Part shown: in pieces, positions 17,038 to 26,712 of the stretch
How the letters are laid out: each line of letters opens with the position of its first letter
Numbering within the stretch: the first letter of the stretch is position 1
Assembly: GCF_947487575.1 (NCBI RefSeq)
Contig: NZ_CANKXG010000011.1
Location: 1 to 64,000 of the forward strand
Length of the DNA: 64,000 nucleotides
Reading direction: 5' to 3'
Origin: an uncultured Algibacter sp.
Lineage (GTDB): Bacteria > Bacteroidota > Bacteroidia > Flavobacteriales > Flavobacteriaceae
Position numbers and translations under genes: made by a program
The notes under the pieces: generated by a model
What the model was told of the DNA's origin: nothing
What the model saw: only the letters and a program-made list of their open reading frames with translations
Database searches by the model: none

Positions 17038-19302
17038 ATGAAATATTACTATACATTAATTGTCATTTTATGCTTTTTTAGTTGTTCAAAAAAAGAACAA
17101 ACTCAAAATACAGCATCAGGAAACAATGCTCAAAAATATGAGGAAGTCATTAATGAATTACTTTCAAAAATGACTCTTGAAGAAAAAATTGGACAAACTA
17201 ATTTAAGAGGGACATCAAGTAGGGCTAAAACTTTGTCGGATGAATTAAAACAAGATGTGAGAGATGGTAAAGTTGGAGCATTATTAAATGTAATGCGTAC
17301 AGAATTTGTTGATGAATTACAAAAGGTTGCAGTTGAAGAAAGCCCTAATAAAATTCCATTAATTTTTGCCAGAGATGTGATTCATGGTTTTAAAACCATG
17401 TTCCCTATTCCACTAGGAATGGCTGCGTCTTGGGATGCAGATGTTGCAAAAACATCATCTAGAATTGCAGCTATTGAGTCAAGCCAAGTAGGTGTTCGAT
17501 GGACGTTTGCGCCCATGCTAGATATAGCAAAAGATAGCCGATGGGGAAGAATTGCTGAATCCCCAGGTGAAGATCCGTATTTAGCATCCATTTTAGGAAA
17601 AGCCTATGTAGAAGGTTTTCAAGGTGATTCATTAAATAATGCAACAAGTATAGCGGCTTGCGCCAAACATTATATTGGTTATGGAGCTGCAATAGGTGGG
17701 AGAGATTACAATACTACTGTCATACCAAACTCGTTATTACGTAATGTGTATTTGCCGCCTTTTGAGGCAGCTTTAAGAGCTGGTTCTGCAACGGTAATGA
17801 CCGCTTTTAATGAAATAAATGGCGTGCCTGCAACTGGAAATAAATACTTGTTGAAAGATGTTTTAAGAGATGAATTGCATTTTGATGGCCTTGTGGTTAG
17901 TGATTGGGATTCTGTAATAGAAATGATTGCTCATGGGTTTGCAACAGATGAGAAACACGCAGGTGAGTTGGCTGCCAATGCAGGTTTAGACATGGAAATG
18001 ACTAGTAAAGCTTATGAGCATCATTTAAAAAATTTAATAAATGAAGGCAAGGTTTCAGAAGCACAGTTAAATGAATTTGTAAGAAACATTTTAAGAGTAA
18101 AATTTCGATTAGGACTTTTTGAAACTCCATACATTGATAAATCTAATGAAGTTAATTTTTATACAAAGGAACATTTATCTGAAGCAAAAAAAGCAGCTAT
18201 TAAAAGTACAGTCTTGTTAAAAAACACGAAGGTTTTACCGATTTCAAAGCAAACAAAAATAGCCTTAATTGGTCCTATGGCTCATGCACCTTTGGATCAA
18301 ATGGGAACATGGGCGTTTGATGGCGAAAAGGAACATACAGTAACACCTTTTGAGGCTTTTAAAACGGCACAAGTCAATTTTAAATATGTATCTGGTTTAA
18401 CGCATAGTAGAGATCAATCCAACACGCAGTTTAAAAAAGCAATAACAACTGCTAAAGAAGCAGAGGTTGTTGTGTTTATAGCAGGTGAAGAAGCTATTTT
18501 ATCTGGGGAAGCCCACAGTAGATCTAATATAGATTTACCCGGAGCTCAAGAAGATTTAATAAAAGCACTGGCTAAAACTGGGAAACCTATTGTTTTGGTA
18601 ATTATGGCAGGTCGCCCAATAACCATCACTAATATTATAGATGATGTAGATGCGGTTTTAATGTCTTGGCACCCCGGAACAATGGGAGGCGAAGCGCTAC
18701 ACGACATCCTTTTTGGTATAATTGAACCTCAAGGAAGGTTACCAGTTTCATGGCCAAAAACTGCTGGACAATTACCTTATTTTTATAATCATAAAAATAC
18801 AGGAAGACCAGCAAATAAAGAAGATTATGTGGCTATGTATGATATTCCTATTGGTGCGTGGCAAAGTTCGTTAGGTAATGATTCTCACTATTTAGATATT
18901 GGATATACACCGCATTTTCCGTTTGGTTTTGGTTTAGGCTACACCACGTTTAGTTATGATGCTATTAAGGTTTCAAAAGACACTATTAATTTTAACGAAG
19001 ATATTATTGTAAAAGCCACTGTTTCTAATACAGGAAAACGGGTAGGTAAAGAAGTGGTTCAATTATATATTCGTGATGTTGTTGGTAGTATTACTAGACC
19101 TGTAAAAGAGTTGAAGCGATTTGAGCATGTAGTATTAGAGGCTGGAGAAACCAAAGATGTAACCTTTACATTATCATCAAAAGATTTTATATTTACAAAT
19201 AACGCGTCTGTTAGAGCAGCAGAAGCAGGAGATTTTGATGTTTGGGTAGGGCCGCATGCTGCATCAGGATTAAAAAAATCATTTTATCTCCAGAAAAAAT
19301 AG
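17038..19302 (+). CDS. bglX: Periplasmic beta-glucosidase BglX-like, GH3 lipoprotein
   Basis: This 754-residue glycoside hydrolase family 3 enzyme has an SPII signal with Cys16. The (beta/alpha)8 domain (about 35-360) carries the substrate motif KHYIGYG near 210 and the nucleophile Asp289 in VVSDW. The alpha/beta sandwich domain follows at about 390-600, and a fibronectin III-like domain closes the protein at about 660-750. Such enzymes release glucose from beta-glucosides. It lies 14 bases after the lactonase gene and 2 bases before gntK, so released glucose plausibly feeds an oxidative gluconate route. Confidence 0.93.
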   Translation: MKYYYTLIVILCFFSCSKKEQTQNTASGNNAQKYEEVINELLSKMTLEEKIGQTNLRGTSSRAKTLSDELKQDVRDGKVGALLNVMRTEFVDELQKVAVEESPNKIPLIFARDVIHGFKTMFPIPLGMAASWDADVAKTSSRIAAIESSQVGVRWTFAPMLDIAKDSRWGRIAESPGEDPYLASILGKAYVEGFQGDSLNNATSIAACAKHYIGYGAAIGGRDYNTTVIPNSLLRNVYLPPFEAALRAGSATVMTAFNEINGVPATGNKYLLKDVLRDELHFDGLVVSDWDSVIEMIAHGFATDEKHAGELAANAGLDMEMTSKAYEHHLKNLINEGKVSEAQLNEFVRNILRVKFRLGLFETPYIDKSNEVNFYTKEHLSEAKKAAIKSTVLLKNTKVLPISKQTKIALIGPMAHAPLDQMGTWAFDGEKEHTVTPFEAFKTAQVNFKYVSGLTHSRDQSNTQFKKAITTAKEAEVVVFIAGEEAILSGEAHSRSNIDLPGAQEDLIKALAKTGKPIVLVIMAGRPITITNIIDDVDAVLMSWHPGTMGGEALHDILFGIIEPQGRLPVSWPKTAGQLPYFYNHKNTGRPANKEDYVAMYDIPIGAWQSSLGNDSHYLDIGYTPHFPFGFGLGYTTFSYDAIKVSKDTINFNEDIIVKATVSNTGKRVGKEVVQLYIRDVVGSITRPVKELKRFEHVVLEAGETKDVTFTLSSKDFIFTNNASVRAAEAGDFDVWVGPHAASGLKKSFYLQKK

Positions 19303-19304
19303 CT

Positions 19305-19790
19305 ATGGTTATAGTTGTAATGGGGGTAAGTGGTTCTGGAAAAACAACCATAAGCAAAAAATTATCTGAAAGAATAGAAGTCCCTTATTTTGATGCGGAT
19401 GATTTTCATCCAGAATCAAATATCGATAAAATGGCAAGCGGTAAGGCTTTAAATGATGAAGATAGAAGGCCTTGGCTAGAAGAATTAGCTGAAAATATAA
19501 GTGTGTGGGCAAATGAAAAAGGTGCTGTTTTGGCATGTTCAGCATTAAAAGAAAGTTATAGAGTATTGCTGTCATTAAAATATAAATCTATTATTTGGGT
19601 ATATTTATCTGGCCATAAAGCCTTGATTAAAGATAGAATTGAAAAGCGACAAGGGCATTTTATGTCTTCAGATTTATTAAATGCACAGTTTAGAGATTTG
19701 GAAATACCAAACAAAGCTGTTGTAATAAATATATCTAAATCGCCTGAAGATATTATAAACACTATTATTTCAAAATTAAAAGATGAGTAA
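19305..19790 (+). CDS. gntK: Gluconokinase
   Basis: This 162-residue P-loop kinase phosphorylates gluconate to 6-phosphogluconate. The Walker A motif GVSGSGKT is at residues 7-14, followed by the gluconokinase pattern DADDFHPESNIDKMASG and the ACSALK motif. The ATG at 19305 is chosen; a longer frame reaching back into bglX would add residues before the first beta strand. It starts two bases after the bglX stop and overlaps gnd by eight bases, indicating tight coupling. Confidence 0.94.
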   Translation: MVIVVMGVSGSGKTTISKKLSERIEVPYFDADDFHPESNIDKMASGKALNDEDRRPWLEELAENISVWANEKGAVLACSALKESYRVLLSLKYKSIIWVYLSGHKALIKDRIEKRQGHFMSSDLLNAQFRDLEIPNKAVVINISKSPEDIINTIISKLKDE

Positions 19791-21180
19791 ATCATTTATA
19801 GGCGTTATTGGGTTAGGCGTTATGGGCAGCAGTTTAAGCTTAAATATTGCCGAAAAAGGCTTTCCATTGTCTGTGTTTAATAGGGCTATTCCAGGAGAAG
19901 CTTATATCCTCAAAAATTTTATGATGAATTTGGATGAAGGTATGCAGGTTGAAGGCTTTTCAGATTTCAAGAATTTTATAGATTCTTTAGAGCGCCCAAG
20001 AAAAATTTTAATAATGATAAAAGCTGGCGAAGCAATAGATTACGTTATAGAAGAATTATTACCGCTTTTATCTGAAAATGATATTTTAATAGATGGAGGT
20101 AATTCACATTATTTAGATACCAATAGAAGAACTACCTATTTGAATAAAAAAGGTATAAGCTTTGTGGGTTGTGGTGTTTCTGGTGGCGAAGAAGGTGCAA
20201 GAAAAGGCCCTTCAATAATGCCTGGGTGTTCAAAAAAAGCTTACGCAAATATAGCTCCAATTTTGGAGGCTATAGCAGCAAAAGATACTCGGGGTAAAAG
20301 TTGTTGTACACATATTAGTGAAGCTGGTTCAGGACATTTTGTAAAAATGGTTCATAATGGTATTGAATATGCCGAAATGCAACTATTGGCTGAGGCTTAT
20401 ACGTTATTAAAGGTTACTAAAACGAATGCCGCTATTGCTAAAATATTTAAAGCATGGCATAAAACAGATCTCTCAAGTTATCTATTGGAAATAACTATTG
20501 CTATTCTTCAAAAGGAAAAAGATGGTATTTATGTTTTGGATACTATTTTGGATAAAGCAGGAAATAAAGGCACAGGTTCATGGTCTACAAAAGCGTCTTT
20601 TGATTTAGGTACAGTAAATACAATGATGTCGTCTGCGGTTTTTGCGAGATACATTTCTGCTTTTAAAAGTAAAAGACATGAACTTTCTATAAGCGTAGCG
20701 CCAAATGTAAACCAAGCTGAAGCTATTGATATTTCTGTTTTGGAAAAAGCTTATCGATTTGCAAGACTTATTAATCATCATCAAGGTTTTGAATTGATGC
20801 AACAAGCTTCAAAAGCATATCATTGGGATTTAAACCTATCGGAAATTGCTCGTATTTGGACTAATGGATGTATTATTCGTTCTGAATTTATGGAGAAATC
20901 AATTACTGTTTTTAAGAAATATGAAAGTTATTTAGAAGATGAAAATAGTTTGAATCTATTAAAATCCGCTGAAGCTGCAATCAAGCAAAGTATTTCTGAT
21001 AGTTTATCAAGTCGTATTGCTTTCGATACGTTTTGGTCTGCCTATAATTATTGGGTTTCCATGACCACTAAAAATTTGCCAGCCAATTTAATACAGGCGC
21101 AACGCGATTATTTTGGAGCACACACCTATCAAAAAATAAATGCCCCTGAAAATCAATTTTTTCACACTAAATGGTATTAA
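19783..21180 (+). CDS. gnd: 6-phosphogluconate dehydrogenase, decarboxylating
   Basis: This 465-residue enzyme oxidises 6-phosphogluconate to ribulose 5-phosphate. The Rossmann motif GVIGLGVMGSSL is at residues 7-18, the 6-phosphogluconate signature GVSGGEEGARKGPSIMPG at 131-148, and catalytic K188 and N192 lie in KMVHN. Length fits the standard family. It overlaps gntK and its stop codon overlaps the start of gntP, so the three cytoplasmic and membrane steps of gluconate use are co-translated. Confidence 0.96.
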   Translation: MSKSFIGVIGLGVMGSSLSLNIAEKGFPLSVFNRAIPGEAYILKNFMMNLDEGMQVEGFSDFKNFIDSLERPRKILIMIKAGEAIDYVIEELLPLLSENDILIDGGNSHYLDTNRRTTYLNKKGISFVGCGVSGGEEGARKGPSIMPGCSKKAYANIAPILEAIAAKDTRGKSCCTHISEAGSGHFVKMVHNGIEYAEMQLLAEAYTLLKVTKTNAAIAKIFKAWHKTDLSSYLLEITIAILQKEKDGIYVLDTILDKAGNKGTGSWSTKASFDLGTVNTMMSSAVFARYISAFKSKRHELSISVAPNVNQAEAIDISVLEKAYRFARLINHHQGFELMQQASKAYHWDLNLSEIARIWTNGCIIRSEFMEKSITVFKKYESYLEDENSLNLLKSAEAAIKQSISDSLSSRIAFDTFWSAYNYWVSMTTKNLPANLIQAQRDYFGAHTYQKINAPENQFFHTKWY

Positions 21181-22532
21181 TGATGATAGATTTTTCACTT
21201 TTAGGAGCTGTTTTATTAAGTGTTGTTTTTCTTATTGTACTTATTTTAAGGTTTAAAATTCAAGCCTTTTTAGCATTATTAATGGCTAGTATTTTGGTAG
21301 GTGTTTTATCTGGCATGGATCCGCTAGCTATTGTGAAAACTGTTCAAAAAGGTATGGGTAATACGCTGGGTTTTGTTGCAGTTGTTGTAGGTTTAGGTGG
21401 TGTTTTTGGTGCAATTTTAGAACATTCTGGTGGAGCAGAATCTCTAGCAAATAAATTATTAGCTAAATTTGGAGTAAAACATTCATCTTGGGCATTAGTA
21501 CTAACTGGGTTTATAGTTGCTATACCTGTATTTTTTGAAGTGGCTTTTATCATTTTAGTACCTATGATTTATGCGCTTCAAAAGAAAACAAAAAAATCAA
21601 TTTTACTATATGGTATTCCTTTATTGGCAGGTTTAGCCATTACGCATACTTTTATTCCACCAACACCTGGGCCTGTGGCTGTGGCCGATATTTTAAAAGC
21701 AGATTTAGGTTGGGTTATTTTATTCGGATTTATTGCTGGTATTCCTACTGCAATTTTATGCGGCCCTGTTTTAGGAAAATTTATTTCAAAACGTATTACT
21801 ACTTCTGGTATTCCTATTCAAGAAGTAGCAGCTGTTACTAAACATAAAAGTCTCCCATCAGTAGGTGTTATCATAAGCATTATCGCTATTCCTATTGTCC
21901 TCATTTTATTGAATACAACACTTAATAGCCCGCTAGTTAATGAAAAGGTAATTCCAATATCTGTTTTAAAATGGTTGGGTATGATAGGGCATCCTTTTTC
22001 AGCATTAATAATTGCGAATATTATTGCTTGGTATGTTTTAGGTATACGCAGAGGATTTACAAAAGCACAATTGTTAGATATCAGCTCAAAATCCATGGCG
22101 CCAGCTGGGATTATCATTTTAATAACTGGTGCGGGTGGCGTGTTTAAACAAATGCTTATAAATACTGGAGCTGGAGAAATGTTAGCCAATTATTTTGCAG
22201 ATAAAGGGGTTAGTATTTTGTTATTTGCGTTTATATCTGCAGCTATAGTTAGAATTTTACAAGGGTCGGCAACGGTTGCTATGATTACTGCCGCAGGACT
22301 TACAGCGCCTCTTTTGGTAGAGTCTATATCTGAGCCTCAAAAAGCACTACTTGTTATAGCTGTGGCTTCGGGTGCAAGTATCATGTCTCATGTAAATGAT
22401 AGTGGTTTCTGGTTGGTTGGTAAATATCTGGGTTTAACCGAAAAGCAAACTTTTAAAAGTTGGACGCTCATGACGACACTATTAGCTCTCATTGGGTTTA
22501 GTTGTGCCTCTTTATTGTCTTTGTTTTTTTAA
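21180..22532 (+). CDS. gntP: Gluconate:H+ symporter, GntP family
   Basis: This polytopic membrane protein of about 450 residues has twelve or more hydrophobic segments. It matches the GntP family with the TFIPPTPGPVAVADIL segment in the first half, a late HVNDSGFW motif and a GSATVAMITAAG segment. It imports gluconate or related aldonates. ATG at 21180 overlaps the gnd stop (TAATG); ATG at 21171 and 21183 are alternatives. It closes the gluconate operon, before a terminator. Confidence 0.93.
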   Translation: MMIDFSLLGAVLLSVVFLIVLILRFKIQAFLALLMASILVGVLSGMDPLAIVKTVQKGMGNTLGFVAVVVGLGGVFGAILEHSGGAESLANKLLAKFGVKHSSWALVLTGFIVAIPVFFEVAFIILVPMIYALQKKTKKSILLYGIPLLAGLAITHTFIPPTPGPVAVADILKADLGWVILFGFIAGIPTAILCGPVLGKFISKRITTSGIPIQEVAAVTKHKSLPSVGVIISIIAIPIVLILLNTTLNSPLVNEKVIPISVLKWLGMIGHPFSALIIANIIAWYVLGIRRGFTKAQLLDISSKSMAPAGIIILITGAGGVFKQMLINTGAGEMLANYFADKGVSILLFAFISAAIVRILQGSATVAMITAAGLTAPLLVESISEPQKALLVIAVASGASIMSHVNDSGFWLVGKYLGLTEKQTFKSWTLMTTLLALIGFSCASLLSLFF

Positions 22533-22610
22533 GGGGTTTAGGTTTTAATTTTATGATTTATAACAATTATGATATATGTTCATTTGCGAAGACTATAAGT
22601 ATAGTCATAA

Positions 22611-22640
22611 AAAAAACCACCTATAAGGTGGTTTTAATTT
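22611..22640. terminator. Bidirectional terminator between gntP and the lipoprotein gene
   Basis: The stem AAAACCACCT/AGGTGGTTTT (22613-22635) is flanked by an A-run and a T-run, so it can end both converging transcripts. A second dyad (GACTATA/TATAGTC, 22591-22606) lies just upstream. Confidence 0.8.
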
Positions 22641-22658
22641 TTTAAAAACTAGTCTAAA

Positions 22659-22982
22659 TTAGTGACCTTCTTTTAATTTTTCAGCTTCTTTTTTAACAGC
22701 ATCTGCAGCTTTATCGGCAGTTTCGCTTGCAGCGTCTACAGCAGAATCAACTGCATTACCAGCAGCATCTGCGGCTGAATCCACAGCGTCGCTTGCGGCA
22801 TCAGCAGCTTTTTCAACAGCATCGCCAGCAGCATCTACTGCATCACCAGCAGCATCAGTGGCGTTTTCAGCAGCGTTCTCAACAGCTTCTTCAACTGAGT
22901 CTGCTTTTTTTGTGTCTCTACATGATGTGAAGCTTAAACTTAAAGCTAATAACAAGATTGAACTTAATAATAATTTTTTCAT
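22659..22982 (-). CDS. Small lipoprotein with Ala/Asp-rich amphipathic repeats
   Basis: This 107-residue protein has a clear SPII signal (MKKLLLSSILLLALSLSFTSC, Cys21). Residues about 32-100 are built of degenerate repeats of the type DAAGDAVDAA/KAADAASDAV with Lys near the end. This predicts a long amphipathic helix, as in YtxH-like or apolipoprotein-like helices. The function is unknown; low-complexity composition makes similarity searches unreliable. It appears to be a single-gene unit. Confidence 0.75.
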   Translation of the reverse strand: MKKLLLSSILLLALSLSFTSCRDTKKADSVEEAVENAAENATDAAGDAVDAAGDAVEKAADAASDAVDSAADAAGNAVDSAVDAASETADKAADAVKKEAEKLKEGH

Positions 22983-23078
22983 CGGTTTTTGTTTTAGTGT
23001 TAACTATTAATAGATGTGTAATTTAATGACTTTTTACTGAAAATAAGAACTTTATAAAAAATCTTCATTAAAAACACT

Positions 23079-24314
23079 TTATATACGTAAATAATCAAGT
23101 ATTTGGATTACGGCTCCCTTGTTTTTATCTATATATACTCTGTTATTAATTCCTGAAGCCAATCTTTTTTTAGAGTTGTGAATTAATTCATTTAAAATAC
23201 TATTAAACTCTTTTTGATTAGAAATAGAAAACATACCTCCATTATTAATTAGGGCTTGGGCTTCTGGAAATTTGCCATGATTATTGCCTATAATTATAGG
23301 AATGCTGAATACTGCTGGTTCTAGGGTGTTGTGCAGTCCAGTATTACCTAATGCACCTCCTACATAAGCAATATCTGCATAACTATATATTTTTGAAAGA
23401 AGACCAATAGTGTCTATTATAAAGACTTTGAATTCAGTTAAAACGGTATCATTTTTCTTAGAAAATAATATAGATTTTGAAGTAATCTTATCTTGTATCT
23501 GTTTTATTCGATGTGGTTTAATATCGTGGGGAACAATAATAAATTTCACATTTCTGGGGGCTTCGGAATTTATATAATTTATAAGCAGCGTTTCTCCTTG
23601 AGGCCATGTGCTACCTGCAACTATACATAGGTTTTTGTTTTTAAATTTTTCAATAAAATCTAAATTGTTATTATTTTTTAATTGATTGTGAACTCTATCA
23701 AATCGAGTGTCTCCACTAACGGTAACTGAATTGTAGTTTAATGATTGCAGTAACGTTTTAGATGTTTCGTTTTGTGTAAAAATGTGCTCAAAAGCAAAAA
23801 GAGCTTGTTTAAGTTGTTTTCCGTAGAATTTAAAATATGATTGATTTTTTCTAAATGAAGCAGATATTAATATGGCACGTAATTTTCTAAGCTTTAATTC
23901 ATTTAAGAAATTTGGCCAAATATCGTATTTAACAAATATTGTAAGCTGCGGATTTACAATATCTAAAAACCGTTTAGCATTGTTTCTAGTATCTAAAGGT
24001 AGATAGATAACAACATCGGCAATAGGCGTGTTTTTTTTAATTTCATATCCAGAAGGTGAAAAAAAACTAAGAATGATTTTGTGATTTTTGTAATGGTCTC
24101 TAAGTTTTGTAAATACAGGAAGACCTTGTTCAAATTCACCTAATGAGGCACAATGAAACCAAATTGTTTTATCACCTACATTTAATTTGTTTTGTAAAAG
24201 TTGGAATGTGTATTTTCTACCTTGCACACCTTTTTTAAGCTTAATATTAAATAATGCTCCAAATTTTAGAGCAAAAGAGGTAAGATATATTCCTATGTTA
24301 TAAATAAAATGCAA
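23079..24314 (-). CDS. waaA: 3-deoxy-D-manno-octulosonic acid transferase
   Basis: This 411-residue glycosyltransferase family 30 protein adds Kdo to lipid IVA on the cytoplasmic face of the inner membrane. A short N-terminal membrane anchor precedes the WFHCASLGEFEQG motif (residues 52-64), where E60 matches the catalytic glutamate of the family. The VKYDIWPNF segment and the C-terminal GGALGNTGLHNTLEPA motif are intact. The gene is divergent from the DegT gene; nothing else of the lipid A path is adjacent. Confidence 0.93.
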   Translation of the reverse strand: MHFIYNIGIYLTSFALKFGALFNIKLKKGVQGRKYTFQLLQNKLNVGDKTIWFHCASLGEFEQGLPVFTKLRDHYKNHKIILSFFSPSGYEIKKNTPIADVVIYLPLDTRNNAKRFLDIVNPQLTIFVKYDIWPNFLNELKLRKLRAILISASFRKNQSYFKFYGKQLKQALFAFEHIFTQNETSKTLLQSLNYNSVTVSGDTRFDRVHNQLKNNNNLDFIEKFKNKNLCIVAGSTWPQGETLLINYINSEAPRNVKFIIVPHDIKPHRIKQIQDKITSKSILFSKKNDTVLTEFKVFIIDTIGLLSKIYSYADIAYVGGALGNTGLHNTLEPAVFSIPIIIGNNHGKFPEAQALINNGGMFSISNQKEFNSILNELIHNSKKRLASGINNRVYIDKNKGAVIQILDYLRI

Positions 24315-24469
24315 TATTATTTCTTTTAATGCTAAAATACATTTCTTTAAAATAAATTCATTGGTTAGCGTTAATCATTTTTGTAATTTTACTATCTGTT
24401 AATCCGCAAAATATTAGCGTTAATAACTGTTTTTATTTATGATTTTAAATATAAACACATTTTTTTTAG

Positions 24470-25624
24470 ATGAAAAAAATTCAAATGGTTGACCTTAAAG
24501 GTCAGTACGGCAATATAAAAGATATTGTTAATTCTTCTATTCAAGAGGTAATAGAAAACACAGCATTTATAAACGGACCCAAAGTTCATGAGTTTCAAAA
24601 AAACCTTGAGTCTTATTTAGAGGTTAAGCATGTAATTCCGTGTGCAAATGGAACAGATGCATTGCAAATAGCGATGATGGGTTTAGGATTAAAGCCTGGA
24701 GATGAAGTTATTACTGCTGATTTTACTTTTGCAGCTACAGTTGAGGTTATTGCTTTATTGCAACTTACGCCTGTGTTGGTAGATGTTAATGAAGATGATT
24801 TTAATATTAATATTAATGCCATAAAAAAGGCAATTACGCCCAAAACAAAAGCCATTGTTCCAGTTCATTTATTTGGACAATGTGCTAATATGGAGGAGAT
24901 TATGAAACTTGCTAAAGCTCATGATTTATTTGTTATTGAAGATAATGCTCAAGCTATAGGAGCAAATTACACATACAGTAATGGTACTAAAGTGAAAGCT
25001 GGAACCATTGGAAATGTGGGAGCTACTTCTTTTTTTCCATCTAAAAACTTAGGTTGTTATGGCGATGGAGGTGCTATCTTTACAAATGATGACAATTTAG
25101 CACATACCATTAGAGGAATAGTTAACCATGGTATGTATGAACGATACCATCATGATGTTGTAGGCGTAAACTCTAGATTAGATAGTATTCAAGCAGTAGT
25201 TTTGGATGCAAAACTTCCACTTTTGGATACTTATAATAAAGCAAGGCAAATAGCAGCAAGAAAATACAATTTAGCTTTTAAAGATCTAGAAAGTATAACA
25301 ATACCAAAAACTGTAAACGGTTGTGATGGTATTTGTGATACTTGTGATTGTCATGTATTTCATCAATATACATTAAGATTAAATGGTGTTAACAGAGATG
25401 CATTAGTAAAATATTTAAATGATAAGGGAATTCCCTGTGGTGTGTATTATCCAATTCCATTACATAAACAAAAAGCCTATTTGGATAAAAGATATAATGA
25501 ATCTGATTTTGAAGTTACTAATCAATTAGTAAAAGATGTTATTTCATTACCAATGCATACAGAATTAGATGACCAACAAATAGAGTTTATCACATCAACA
25601 ATTATAAAATTTATAAATGAATAA
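24470..25624 (+). CDS. DegT/DnrJ/EryC1/StrS sugar aminotransferase
   Basis: This 384-residue PLP enzyme transaminates a nucleotide keto-sugar, usually for surface polysaccharides. The cofactor lysine is K192 in SFFPSKNLG, and the EDNAQA motif at 157-162 is intact. An insert at residues 285-294 holds four cysteines (C285, C289, C292, C294) just before the conserved HVFHQYTLR, which could bind metal or form disulfides. It overlaps galE by eight bases, so both act in the same sugar-nucleotide supply. The exact sugar cannot be read from sequence. Confidence 0.9.
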   Translation: MKKIQMVDLKGQYGNIKDIVNSSIQEVIENTAFINGPKVHEFQKNLESYLEVKHVIPCANGTDALQIAMMGLGLKPGDEVITADFTFAATVEVIALLQLTPVLVDVNEDDFNININAIKKAITPKTKAIVPVHLFGQCANMEEIMKLAKAHDLFVIEDNAQAIGANYTYSNGTKVKAGTIGNVGATSFFPSKNLGCYGDGGAIFTNDDNLAHTIRGIVNHGMYERYHHDVVGVNSRLDSIQAVVLDAKLPLLDTYNKARQIAARKYNLAFKDLESITIPKTVNGCDGICDTCDCHVFHQYTLRLNGVNRDALVKYLNDKGIPCGVYYPIPLHKQKAYLDKRYNESDFEVTNQLVKDVISLPMHTELDDQQIEFITSTIIKFINE

Positions 25625-26639
25625 AATATTAGTTACAGGAGGATTGGGATTTATTGGTTCTCATACAGTAGTTGAACTTCAAAATGAAGGCTATGAGGTT
25701 GTTATTATTGACGATTTATCAAATTCTTCTGAAAAAGTTTTAGATGGTATTACTGCTATTACTGGTAAAACACCAATTTTTGAAAAATTAGATTTAAAAG
25801 ATAAAGCTGGTGTTGAAGCTTTTTTTGCTAAACACAATGGTGTAAAAGGTGTTATTCATTTTGCAGCTAGTAAAGCTGTTGGAGAGAGTGTAAAAGAACC
25901 ATTGTTATATTATGAAAACAATATTTCAACTTTGGTTTATATTCTTAAAGAATTGAAGAAATTACCATCTGCAGCTTTTATTTTTAGTTCGTCTTGCACA
26001 GTTTACGGACAAGCTGATGAATTACCAATTACTGAGAGTGCTCCAGTAAAACAGGCTGAATCTCCTTACGGAAACACGAAACAAATTGGTGAAGAGATTA
26101 TCCAAGATACTTGTAAAGTAGTACCGACTTTAAAAGCTATAGCATTACGTTATTTCAATCCAATTGGCGCACACGAGTCAGTTGAAATTGGAGAACTACC
26201 AATTGGTGTTCCTCAAAACTTAGTGCCATTTATTACACAAACGGCTATAGGGTTACGTGAAGAGTTGTCTGTGTTTGGAGATGATTATCCTACACCTGAT
26301 GGAACATGTATTCGAGATTATATTCATGTTGTAGATTTAGCTAAAGCCCACGTTATAGCTCTTGGTAGATTATTAAAAGGTAAAAATAAGGCTAACTATG
26401 AAACGTTTAATTTAGGAACAGGTAAAGGGAGTTCTGTTCTTGAAGTAGTTCAATCTTTTGAAAAAGTTTCTGGAAAGAAATTGAACTATAAGATTGTTGA
26501 TAGAAGAGAAGGTGATATTATTTCTGCTTATGCTGATACTAATAAAGCTAATGATGAATTAGGATGGAAAACTAAACTATCTCTTGATGATGCTATGAGT
26601 TCTGCGTGGAAGTGGGAGCAAAAAGTAAGATTAGAATAG
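25617..26639 (+). CDS. galE: UDP-glucose 4-epimerase
   Basis: This 340-residue short-chain dehydrogenase/epimerase interconverts UDP-glucose and UDP-galactose. The NAD motif GGLGFIG is at residues 8-14, the catalytic pair Y151/K155 is in YGNTK, and the upstream SSSCTVYG segment is intact. The family's typical C-terminal WGW-like segment (LGWKTKLSLDDAM) is present. It is translationally coupled to the DegT gene and followed by a terminator. Confidence 0.94.
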   Translation: MNKILVTGGLGFIGSHTVVELQNEGYEVVIIDDLSNSSEKVLDGITAITGKTPIFEKLDLKDKAGVEAFFAKHNGVKGVIHFAASKAVGESVKEPLLYYENNISTLVYILKELKKLPSAAFIFSSSCTVYGQADELPITESAPVKQAESPYGNTKQIGEEIIQDTCKVVPTLKAIALRYFNPIGAHESVEIGELPIGVPQNLVPFITQTAIGLREELSVFGDDYPTPDGTCIRDYIHVVDLAKAHVIALGRLLKGKNKANYETFNLGTGKGSSVLEVVQSFEKVSGKKLNYKIVDRREGDIISAYADTNKANDELGWKTKLSLDDAMSSAWKWEQKVRLE

Positions 26640-26656
26640 TAATAAACCATAGATAT

Positions 26657-26688
26657 AAAAAAGGTCGCTATTTATAGCGACCTTTTTT
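26657..26688. terminator. Bidirectional terminator between galE and lspA
   Basis: The 14-bp stem AAAAAAGGTCGCTA/TAGCGACCTTTTTT with a short loop carries an A-run and a T-run on either side, fitting two convergent genes. Confidence 0.85.
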
Positions 26689-26712
26689 ATTTTATAAACT
26701 TTAGACTAATAT

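Noticed and set aside
22591-22606. GACTATA/TATAGTC dyad as an operator
   Set aside because: It lies between convergent 3' ends where no promoter is expected, so it is more likely part of the terminator region.
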